NCBI GenBank assembly: GCA_021767245.1
Contig: JAASTO010000133.1
Coordinates: 1 to 7,426 of the forward strand
Length of the DNA stretch: 7,426 nt
Reading direction: 5' to 3'
From: Balneolaceae bacterium
GTDB taxonomy: Bacteria; Bacteroidota; Rhodothermia; Balneolales; Balneolaceae
The position numbers were made by a program, and so were the translations under genes. Of the stretch, positions 1 through 5,446 are shown piece after piece; positions within the stretch are counted from its first letter, which is position 1, and every line of letters begins with the position of its first letter. The notes under the pieces were generated by a model, which was given only the letters and a program-made list of their open reading frames with translations, was not told the origin of the DNA and did no database searches.

Positions 1-1817
1 AATTGTCCGCCAATATCGGTCAGTTTATTGCTTGGAAATGAACTTGAGGATCCACCCACTCTGATGTTCGGTGCCTCCCCTCCAACTTTTGGTACTGTCA
101 CAACAAATAGATCCGTTCCGATCTGTGCAAGCGCCTGATCTCCTTCGGGCGCCATGCGTATCCACGAGGCATTTCCTCCACCGCTTCGGCTCACTTCAAG
201 ATGTTCCTTTTCATCGGTTCCATCCCACCTGATTGATGACAAACCGCCCCAGCTGGAGAGATAAATTCGATCCTTTCTCTTTATAAAATGAGGGTTTGAG
301 CGACCATTGGTGTAGGTAATGAAATTATTCTCACTGCCATCGGCATCGATCCAGATCAGATCACTTGTACCCTGAAAGGCCGACCTTTGTGTAGCATTCC
401 TGAAATCCTGTGGCTGACCTTTGATCACTACAATTCGGCTTCCATCATTATTCCATACCGGATCCTGAAAAACTCCTTCTTCTTCATTCAGTTGCTGAAG
501 TCTACGACCGTTTGGCTGAACTTTATAAAGCTTTCCAGTTTCGGGAGTCCAGGTTACAAAAGCGATCCATCTTCCATCCGGCGACCATACGGGTTGAGCC
601 TGTGTTTCATCCAAATTCACCAGCTTTTGTGGTTTGCCATCAGGCAGCTCCATGGTATAAATTTCATTTAATGCAGTGAATGCGATCTTGCTCCCATCAG
701 GTGAAGGAACCGCATCCCGGATCTGAGTGATCTCGAATTGTGGTGTATCCTCAATAGGATAATCGAAGTCCAATTCAGGACCAAGCTCGATCGTCCCTTT
801 TACTCGGAACGGAATTTCTTGGGTATCCCCACCATTTATGGGTAGCTTCCAGATCTTACCTCCGTAAGATGTGATCACAAATTGATTATCCGGAGTAAAG
901 GACATTCCGGGCAGTACATCCCGTGTTGCCCGCGACTCCTGATCATCATGCTGAACCGGATAGGCCAGCCAGCTCTCATCACCTGTATCAAGATCACGTT
1001 TCACCAAACCGGTGTGTTCATCGTGTCGGGTACCATACACCAGCCATTTTCCATCGTTTGATAAAGTTGCCCGGAAGGATGATCCATAACGGTTACTTTG
1101 ATTGGTGATCTCTCCGGTTTCCCTGTCATAGGTTGCGATCTGATATTGAGGCAGGGAGGCATTGTAATTCCAGGTTCCGGATCGTCTTGAAAACCACACA
1201 TAACGATCATCAGGACCAAAAGCACCTTCAGTCATGCGCAGGTTTCCGGGTTCATCGACCAAAGGAGTCCCTGAACCACCATCAATATGATACATCCAGA
1301 TCTTATGGTTACCGGGATCATCCTTAGAGGCGATCACATATTTACCATCCGGTGTCCACTCGGGCGACTGATATTCATTGTCCTTGCCACGCGTAAGCTG
1401 CTCCGTTTCTTCGGTTTCCACATCGTAGATCCAAACCCCTTCCCCACCTGAGGCATCAGAAATGAAAGCGATCTTCGTGCCATCAGGGTTAAACCGGGGC
1501 TGACTATCGAACTGCATCCCTTTAGTGATCTGAGTGGCATCACCGCCTGATATGGGCATAGTGTACAGATCTCCCAAAAAGTCGAAAACTATGGTTTCAC
1601 CGTCAGGACTCACATCCAGTGATATCCACGAACCTTCTGTCAGATCAAAGGAAAACTCCCTGCCGGGTTCCAGTGGCAGATCGTTAAGCTCTTCTTTCTC
1701 GGTAGAATCAGGTTCTGCACTATCATCCTGTGCAAATACCATTTGAGAGGCGAAGCCAAATATTAACACCATCACGGTTAGTTTCAGAAAAGTGGAAGCA
1801 GTTTCAAACAATTTCAT
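1..1817 (-). CDS. Exported PD40/TolB-like beta-propeller protein, probable N-terminal part of a secreted amidohydrolase (partial)
   Basis: The reading frame is open from an ATG at 1817 to the left window edge, giving 605 codons with no stop; the C-terminus is outside the window. Residues 1-29 form a signal peptide: Lys near the start, hydrophobic core LKLTVMVLIFGF, and a likely cleavage at VFA|Q. A short acidic linker follows (DDSAEPDSTEKEE). From about residue 60 there are repeated WD40-like PD40 blades, seen as SPDG/NPDG/TPDG turns near residues 70, 110, 155, 309, 371 and 412. The stretch RATRDVLPGMSFTPD (296-310) and the preceding DDQES resemble, from memory, Bacteroidota proteins in which a ~650-residue propeller precedes a metal-dependent amidohydrolase domain. 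That catalytic domain cannot be seen here, so the enzymatic call is inference; a TolB-like or peptidase-linked propeller is the alternative. The export signal suggests a periplasmic or surface location. No Shine-Dalgarno precedes the start. Confidence 0.8.
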   Translation of the reverse strand, partial: MKLFETASTFLKLTVMVLIFGFASQMVFAQDDSAEPDSTEKEELNDLPLEPGREFSFDLTEGSWISLDVSPDGETIVFDFLGDLYTMPISGGDATQITKGMQFDSQPRFNPDGTKIAFISDASGGEGVWIYDVETEETEQLTRGKDNEYQSPEWTPDGKYVIASKDDPGNHKIWMYHIDGGSGTPLVDEPGNLRMTEGAFGPDDRYVWFSRRSGTWNYNASLPQYQIATYDRETGEITNQSNRYGSSFRATLSNDGKWLVYGTRHDEHTGLVKRDLDTGDESWLAYPVQHDDQESRATRDVLPGMSFTPDNQFVITSYGGKIWKLPINGGDTQEIPFRVKGTIELGPELDFDYPIEDTPQFEITQIRDAVPSPDGSKIAFTALNEIYTMELPDGKPQKLVNLDETQAQPVWSPDGRWIAFVTWTPETGKLYKVQPNGRRLQQLNEEEGVFQDPVWNNDGSRIVVIKGQPQDFRNATQRSAFQGTSDLIWIDADGSENNFITYTNGRSNPHFIKRKDRIYLSSWGGLSSIRWDGTDEKEHLEVSRSGGGNASWIRMAPEGDQALAQIGTDLFVVTVPKVGGEAPNIRVGGSSSSFPSNKLTDIGGQ

Positions 1818-2128
1818 AGTTACTGAATTAGTTTATAATGATGGGTGAAGCTAAAAAAATTAATTACTCAGCCCAACGTTTTTACAAGTATATACAAGAG
1901 TGCCAACTATATCTTGATTGTAAACATAATTGAATGGAACACTGTTAACGCTGATCCAGCAGTTGGGCGCGGATTTTAAATTGTCACATTTTTCTTACAA
2001 CTAATCAGCGAAGATCCGCACAATCCACCTCATGTGCGTTCAATTCTTTAGTTAGCCAAAGCTCAGAATTCTTCACAACCCAAAACATTGGATTTCAGAA
2101 ATGTTATCTTCCTCAAAAATTTTCATCT
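1818..2128. other. Divergent intergenic region between the PD40 gene and pyrF
   Basis: These 311 bp contain no credible ORF and should hold promoters for both flanking genes. For the leftward gene the best -7-like match to TAnnTTTG is TATACTTG (minus strand, 1892-1885, one mismatch), but I see no TTG at the expected -33 spacing. For pyrF the nearest candidate is TATCTTCC (2105-2112), with a TTG at 2088-2090 only 14 bases upstream, which is short; neither is convincing. The centre (about 1949-2041) holds inverted repeats: CGCTGAT (1949-1955) with ATCAGCG (2004-2010), and GCGGAT (1969-1974) with ATCCGC (2014-2019). It also holds a degenerate repeat copy, listed separately. Confidence 0.7.
2001..2041 (-). 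repeat. Degenerate copy of an ACACGGAT-type extragenic repeat
   Basis: Read on the minus strand, these 41 bases align without gaps to 5222-5262 on the plus strand at 27 of 41 positions. The last ten bases, CGCTGATTAG, are identical, and matches concentrate in the GGAT-type units. Degenerate tandem runs of ACACGGAT/GCGGATT ending in CGCTGATTAG recur, as I recall, in many Bacteroidota intergenic regions. Within this window the evidence is only this two-copy inverted similarity. Confidence 0.5.
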
Positions 2129-2968
2129 ATGACCTTTTCCGAAAAATTACAACGATCTGTTTCGAATGCAGGTTCTACCCTATGTGTGGGTTTAGACCCT
2201 AACCTGGAACTTCTCCCCCAATCCGTAAAAGATCAGTTTGACAGCCCTGAAGAACAAGTTTCTTATTTCTGCAAATTAGTGATCGATTACACTTCCGAAT
2301 ACTGTGCCGCTTTTAAGCCTAATCTGGGTTTTTTTGAAGCATTGGGTCCCAATGGACTTTCAGTATTTGAAGAAGTCATTGAGCATATTCCAAGTGACAA
2401 GATCATTATAGCCGATGCCAAGAGAGGTGATATCAGCTCCACAGCCGAACACTATAAAAAAGCGTTCTGGGATGAATTTGAAGTGGATGCGGTGACTCTG
2501 AATCCACTTATGGGATTTGAAACTTTGGAAGCATTTTCCAAGAATGAGTCGAAGGGAGTTTACGTGCTCACCCTTACCTCAAATCCGGGTGCTGATGATT
2601 TTCTCAAAAAGCCATTTCGCGGATTTGACCTTATGGCTCAGTTCATAGCCGATCAGCTTGCTAAAAGATCTACATCCGCCACCACCCACTTGGGCATGGT
2701 GATTGGTGCCACACAGGCAGAGGAATCGGAATCTGTCCTGTCCTATCACAGCGAAGGAGCCTTGTTGATCCCCGGAATTGGAGCTCAGGGTGGATCAGTT
2801 TCGGAACTTGAAAAGGCCTTACGACATCATAAAGGCATTCCACTGATCAATTCCAGCCGTGGAATCATCTATGCCGGCAAAGATGAAGGTGATTGGCCTG
2901 AATATGTGGCAGAGGCTGCACGAAATATGAAGCAAAAGTTGAATCAGATCACACAACGGTATGTCTAA
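2129..2968 (+). CDS. pyrF: Orotidine 5'-phosphate decarboxylase (type 2)
   Basis: PyrF decarboxylates OMP to UMP, the last step of de novo pyrimidine synthesis in the cytoplasm. The 279-residue product has the length and motifs of the type 2 (longer) PyrF subfamily. GLDPN (21-25) lies in the first beta strand, and FKPN (62-65) supplies a lysine of the active site. DAKRGDISST (96-105) is the catalytic signature, with Asp96, Lys98 and Asp101 as the charged D-K-D network. TLNPLMGFE follows at 123-131, TSNPGA at 150-155, PGIGAQGG at 215-222 for phosphate binding, and NSSRGIIYA at 241-249 with the phosphate-contacting Arg244. All key residues are present. The ATG at 2129 puts the first beta strand at the usual distance; no Shine-Dalgarno precedes it. 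The last 8 bases overlap rnhA, so the two are probably transcribed and translated together. Confidence 0.96.
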   Translation: MTFSEKLQRSVSNAGSTLCVGLDPNLELLPQSVKDQFDSPEEQVSYFCKLVIDYTSEYCAAFKPNLGFFEALGPNGLSVFEEVIEHIPSDKIIIADAKRGDISSTAEHYKKAFWDEFEVDAVTLNPLMGFETLEAFSKNESKGVYVLTLTSNPGADDFLKKPFRGFDLMAQFIADQLAKRSTSATTHLGMVIGATQAEESESVLSYHSEGALLIPGIGAQGGSVSELEKALRHHKGIPLINSSRGIIYAGKDEGDWPEYVAEAARNMKQKLNQITQRYV

Positions 2969-3404
2969 TAAACCTGAAGTCATTGTTTATACAGATGGAG
3001 CCTGCAGCGGAAACCCCGGTCCGGGTGGATGGGGAGCTATTCTAAAATGGAATGGAACCCAGAAAGAACTTTCGGGTGGGCATCCCCAAACTACCAATAA
3101 CCGCATGGAAATGCAGGCAGTGATCGAGGCATTGAAGGCTCTCAAAAAGCCCTGCCTGGTAAAAATTCACAGTGACAGTGCCCTTATCATAAACGCATTT
3201 CAACAAGGTTGGATCAAAAACTGGCAAAAACGGGGGTGGCGTAAATCCAACAAAAAACCGGTTGAGAACAAAGAACTGTGGCAGGATATGCTAAAAGCCA
3301 TGGAGCCACATGAAGTGGTTTGGGTGAAGGTAAAGGGACATGCTGGTATTGAGTTGAACGAGCGAGCAGACCAACTGGCTGTAGCTGAATCGCAGAAATT
3401 TTGA
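2961..3404 (+). CDS. rnhA: Ribonuclease HI
   Basis: RNase HI cleaves the RNA strand of RNA-DNA hybrids, clearing R-loops and primers in the cytoplasm. The 147-residue product matches the typical bacterial length. The catalytic carboxylates are visible: Asp12 in YTDGACSGNPG, Glu50 in NNRMEMQAV, Asp72 in HSDSALI and Asp137 in NERADQLA, plus the flexible-loop His127 in KGHAG. The basic protrusion is intact at about 84-107 (WIKNWQKRGWRK then KKPVENKELW), as in the Escherichia coli enzyme, so this is the standalone HI form rather than a fusion. The usual DSQY after the third Asp is DSAL here, a minor variation. The ATG overlaps the pyrF 3' end by 8 bp in another frame, which suggests translational coupling. 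No Shine-Dalgarno is seen. An eight-T run follows the stop by five bases (3410-3417), without a clear GC stem before it. Confidence 0.97.
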   Translation: MSNKPEVIVYTDGACSGNPGPGGWGAILKWNGTQKELSGGHPQTTNNRMEMQAVIEALKALKKPCLVKIHSDSALIINAFQQGWIKNWQKRGWRKSNKKPVENKELWQDMLKAMEPHEVVWVKVKGHAGIELNERADQLAVAESQKF

Positions 3405-3427
3405 TCTCGTTTTTTTTATTTGGAACA

Positions 3428-3463
3428 CATTGTAGGGACGCAAGATTTTGTGTCCCTACAATG
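3428..3463. repeat. Long near-perfect hairpin covering the tsaD stop codon
   Basis: Positions 3428-3443 pair with 3448-3463 around a four-base loop (GATT), giving a 16-bp stem whose only imperfection is a G-T wobble (3440 with 3451). The arms contain TTGTAGGGAC and GTCCCTACAA. Neither side is followed directly by a T-tract in its transcription direction, so it is not a canonical intrinsic terminator. It sits between convergent rnhA and tsaD and may still act as a barrier or 3'-end stabiliser. The right arm includes the last codons and the TAG stop (3456-3458) of tsaD. The TGTAGGGACGCAA core resembles dispersed palindromic repeats I recall from Bacteroidota and cyanobacteria; copy number here is unknown. 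Confidence 0.8.
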
Positions 3464-4439
3464 ATGAAAACGGAACCAGATCCAGATCATCAATTTGCCC
3501 CAGATCAGCCTTCATCTTTCCGGTGATCGCAATCATGGCGGCATTATCGGTGCAGTAGCTTAATTTTGGAGAATAAAGCTGTACTCCCATTTCTTCTGCC
3601 ATTTTCCGGGATTTCTCACGTAGCATGGAATTGGCGGAAACTCCCCCCGCAAGCAGTACCGTATTCACTCCCGTTTGTTTGATCGCCCGCTTCAATTTCT
3701 TTACCAATACTTCCGAAATGGCAAAGGATACGCTGGCACATATATCATTCAAATGCTCCTGTATCCAATCCTCGTCCTTATCTTGTAAATAATACAATAC
3801 GCTTGTTTTTAAACCTGAAAAACTGAAGTCCAACCCTTCATGCAGTAACGCCTGCGGAAATTTGTGAAATGTTGGATCACCTTCCTTTGCCAGCCTGTCC
3901 ATATGCGGTCCGGCCGGGTAGGGCAAACCCAATAGCTTACCGATCTTATCAAAAGCCTCGCCGGCAGCATCATCACGGGTTTCACCAATAATTTCCTGAT
4001 CAAATGGAGATTTGACGTACACCAACTGCGTATGCCCCCCGGATACCGTAAGGGCGATCAACGGAAATTCCGGCTGATGATCAATGAAATTAGCGTAAAT
4101 ATGCGCATCCATATGATTCACCCCGATCAATGGAATATTCCTTGATAATGCCAATCCTTTAGCAAAACAAATCCCAACTAAGAGTGAACCGAGCAGTCCC
4201 GGCCCCTGCGTTACGGCTATGGCTTCAATTTCATCCAGTGAAGTTTCACTCTCTTCGAGAGCCTGTTTTACCGTTTGTGTGATTGTTTTTTGATGAGCCC
4301 GGGATGCCAGTTCAGGCACCACTCCGCCAAACTGCAAGTGTATAGATTGGGACGCGATTATATTGGATTGTATTCCCTGATCGGTTAAAATCGCCGCAGA
4401 GGTGTCGTCACAAGAAGATTCAATGGCTAAAATATTCAT
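3456..4439 (-). CDS. tsaD: tRNA N6-adenosine threonylcarbamoyltransferase (TsaD/Kae1/YgjD family)
   Basis: TsaD transfers the threonylcarbamoyl group from TC-AMP to A37 of ANN-decoding tRNAs (t6A), working with TsaB and TsaE in the cytoplasm. The 327-residue product begins with the ASKHA-fold signature MNILAIESSCDDTS. It carries the metal-binding histidines His109 and His113 in NHMDAH, with the third ligand Asp298 in CTDNAAM. SGGHTQLV lies at 133-140, GETRDDAAGEAFDKIGK at 152-168, FSFSGLKTS at 205-213 and LAGGVSAN at 263-270. It is slightly shorter than the usual ~335-345 residues, mainly at the C-terminus, where the last codons and the stop lie inside a hairpin repeat. The ATG at 4439 is fixed by the conserved N-terminus. 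An exact TAnnTTTG box ends only four bases upstream, so the transcript may be leaderless. No tsaB or tsaE is in view. Confidence 0.97.
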   Translation of the reverse strand: MNILAIESSCDDTSAAILTDQGIQSNIIASQSIHLQFGGVVPELASRAHQKTITQTVKQALEESETSLDEIEAIAVTQGPGLLGSLLVGICFAKGLALSRNIPLIGVNHMDAHIYANFIDHQPEFPLIALTVSGGHTQLVYVKSPFDQEIIGETRDDAAGEAFDKIGKLLGLPYPAGPHMDRLAKEGDPTFHKFPQALLHEGLDFSFSGLKTSVLYYLQDKDEDWIQEHLNDICASVSFAISEVLVKKLKRAIKQTGVNTVLLAGGVSANSMLREKSRKMAEEMGVQLYSPKLSYCTDNAAMIAITGKMKADLGQIDDLDLVPFSSL

Positions 4440-4443
4440 ACTT

Positions 4444-4475
4444 CAAAGATACGAATGTTGCACCTGAAAGACATA
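4444..4475 (-). promoter_or_regulatory. Bacteroidota-type promoter of tsaD
   Basis: On the minus strand TATCTTTG (4451-4444) matches the TAnnTTTG -7 consensus exactly. Twenty bases upstream is TATG (4475-4472), a one-mismatch version of the TTTG -33 box. Only four bases (AAGT) separate the -7 box from the tsaD ATG, so transcription would start at or within a base or two of the start codon. The remaining ~126 bp up to the small ORF stop (4602) show no other clear signal. Confidence 0.55.
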
Positions 4476-4601
4476 GGGAAAGGAACCCCAATAGGTGTGT
4501 ACGGAATTCTATTCCATATTTCACTATCACCACAAAACCCAAGCCATTCATCGGACGAACTGGGAGTCGTCAAATAAAGAGAACCCAAGAATAGCTGACA
4601 T

Positions 4602-4781
4602 TTACTCATACTTCTTTCGCTCAAGCTCATTTCGATCAATAAGCGCGTTCGCTATACGCTCGGTATTAAAAGCCACTTTTTCGTTAGCCCTAATCAATCG
4701 CATGATCAACCAAATGACGAAAGCAATTATAATCATGTAAAGAATGAATGGTATGAGCATAAATAATTCGGATAAAAACAT
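4602..4781 (-). CDS. Small single-pass membrane protein, function unknown
   Basis: I do not recognise a family. From the ATG at 4781 the product is 59 residues. A hydrophobic segment at about 5-29 (ELFMLIPFILYMIIIAFVIWLIM) is followed by a charged, probably helical tail (RLIRANEKVAFN, then ERIANALIDRNELERKKYE). The basic residues after the membrane segment predict a cytoplasmic C-terminus. The layout of one helix followed by an amphipathic, possibly coiled-coil tail is unlikely to arise by chance and supports a real gene. An in-frame GTG at 4811 would add ten residues (MFNLNSPSIV), but the ATG puts the membrane helix at the very N-terminus and is preferred. There is no Shine-Dalgarno. It lies 162 bp upstream of tsaD on the same strand, but tsaD has its own promoter, so coupling is doubtful. 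Confidence 0.6.
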   Translation of the reverse strand: MFLSELFMLIPFILYMIIIAFVIWLIMRLIRANEKVAFNTERIANALIDRNELERKKYE

Positions 4782-4890
4782 AACTATAGAAGGTGAGTTT
4801 AGATTGAACACCTAAATAGGACAATTCTTCAAATCATGCAATTCCATTGTTTTTCCCCGCTGACTACACCAGGATGGAGTACAGATTGTA

Positions 4891-4927
4891 GATGTCAAGT
4901 AATTCATTGACATCATTCTTTCAATGA
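4891..4927. repeat. Overlapping, mutually exclusive inverted repeats
   Basis: GATGTCAA (4891-4898) pairs perfectly with TTGACATC (4907-4914) across 8 bases. TCATTGA (4904-4910) pairs perfectly with TCAATGA (4921-4927) across 10 bases. The two share 4907-4910, so only one can form at a time, and the second also competes with the hairpin at 4925-4942. This may be chance, part of the adjoining repeat element, or a leader structure of the small leftward ORF. Confidence 0.4.
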
Positions 4928-5188
4928 CCCCGGATGGGGTCAGATATGAATAGCCCAGGGTTTTAACCCGGGGTAGAGAAACCGTAAAGCAAAAAGCTTC
5001 GCCCCAGTGTGTGATAGATTTAGACCGGCTGACGAAGCTTTGGCTATGCGGCCTTTGAAGGGGACTAATACCCAACCCTGCGATGACTTTGCATACACTA
5101 CAACCTTCTGGACTTGGGTTTTTTCTTGCATATTTCATGCACCCCGCCCTAAAGGACGGGCTATTCATATTTAACCCCTTTGGGGTTA
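4925..5188. repeat. 264-bp multi-hairpin extragenic element with inverted ends (REPIN/MITE-like)
   Basis: The left end has a perfect 7-bp hairpin (TGACCCC, loop GGAT, GGGGTCA; 4925-4942), then GATATGAATAG, then a hairpin with arms CCCaGGGTT and AACCCgGGG (4954-4973). The right end mirrors this: hairpin arms CCCGcCCT and AGGaCGGG (5143-5160), CTATTCATAT, then a perfect 7-bp hairpin (TAACCCC, loop TTT, GGGGTTA; 5172-5188). The outer 32 bases of the two ends match at 24 of 32 positions in inverted orientation, including an identical run ATATGAATAGCCC. The interior contains a perfect 9-bp inverted repeat, AAAGCTTCG (4993-5001) with CGAAGCTTT (5033-5041), and ACCCAA (5070-5075) with TTGGGT (5114-5119). 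It encodes no transposase, so any movement would need help in trans. A structured RNA is an alternative reading. Confidence 0.7.
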
Positions 5189-5221
5189 GTCTTTTAAAAC
5201 TGGCAACGAATTATCTAACAT

Positions 5222-5348
5222 CTACACGGATGACAAGGGTTGACGGGATTTGCGCTGATTAGAAATAGACTGCTAAGCAACCTCACAGGTTCTGCATTTT
5301 TGCTTAATTAATCCGTTACTACCCACAACATCCGCATTATCCGTGTTC
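5222..5348. repeat. ACACGGAT-bounded degenerate repeat element
   Basis: The left boundary ACACGGAT (5224-5231) and the right boundary ATCCGTGT (5339-5346) are perfect inverted repeats. Inside each boundary are further degenerate GGAT or ATCC units, for example GGGATTTGCGCTGATTAG at 5245-5262 and ATCCGTTA / CATCCGCATT near the right. The first 41 bases match 2001-2041 in inverted orientation (27 of 41). Similar ACACGGAT-rich sequences often flank GxxExxY-type genes or occur alone in Bacteroidota, as far as I recall. No such gene is present here, so this would be a solo remnant. Confidence 0.5.
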
Positions 5349-5376
5349 TATTCCTTAAATGACATTAGCCTAATAC

Positions 5377-5411
5377 AAAAAAATCCCGCTCAGGAATAAC
5401 CGAAGCGGGAT
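5377..5411 (-). terminator. Intrinsic terminator of dnaK
   Basis: On the minus strand ATCCCGCT (5411-5404) pairs perfectly with AGCGGGAT (5390-5383). Two more G-C pairs are possible inside the loop. The stem runs into seven T residues (5383-5377). It lies 36 bp past the dnaK stop, so dnaK is probably the last gene of its transcript and does not read into the repeat region. Confidence 0.92.
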
Positions 5412-5446
5412 CATAAATTTATCGAGAGTAAGTGAGAAAACTCAGC

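Larger units (their letters stand above)
4782..5376. other. Gene-free region filled with palindromic repeat elements
   Basis: About 595 bp between the small membrane ORF and the dnaK terminator. Open frames exist on the minus strand, but they run through palindromes and encode no recognisable domain, so I treat them as non-coding. From left to right it holds unassigned sequence (4782-4890), nested inverted repeats (4891-4927), a 264-bp multi-hairpin element (4925-5188), a short A/T-rich joint, and an ACACGGAT-bounded element (5222-5348). This looks like an accumulation site for small extragenic elements. Confidence 0.7.

Noticed and set aside
387..671. 94-codon plus-strand open frame at the left.
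   Set aside because: It is antisense to the continuous PD40 propeller frame and has no domain of its own.
3410..3463. Classical bidirectional intrinsic terminator between rnhA and tsaD.
   Set aside because: The T-run (3410-3417) precedes the hairpin on the plus strand rather than following it, and on the minus strand the hairpin is followed by A-rich sequence, so the stem-then-T order is absent in both directions.
4562..4576. Terminator for the small membrane ORF (GACGA / TCGTC stem downstream of its stop).
   Set aside because: The stem is only 5 bp and no T-tract follows it on the minus strand.
4436..4639. 67-codon minus-strand frame whose TGA overlaps the tsaD ATG as ATGA.
   Set aside because: The overlap looks like coupling, but the product is rich in Trp, Cys and Pro with no domain, it overlaps the small membrane ORF, and it would contain the exact TAnnTTTG promoter box of tsaD.
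4812..5168. Minus-strand open frames of 118 and 63 codons inside the multi-hairpin region.
   Set aside because: They read through palindromes in different frames, show no recognisable domain and have no start signal; similar translations are expected from any copy of such a repeat.
4914..5200. Possible target-site duplication around the 264-bp element (TCTTTCAA on the left, TCTTTTAA on the right).
   Set aside because: The two differ by one base, are A/T-rich, and lie at different distances from the element ends, so chance is a fair explanation.
4891..5348. CRISPR array suggested by the repeated hairpins.
   Set aside because: The palindromes differ in sequence, are not evenly spaced, and no direct repeat-spacer periodicity exists.
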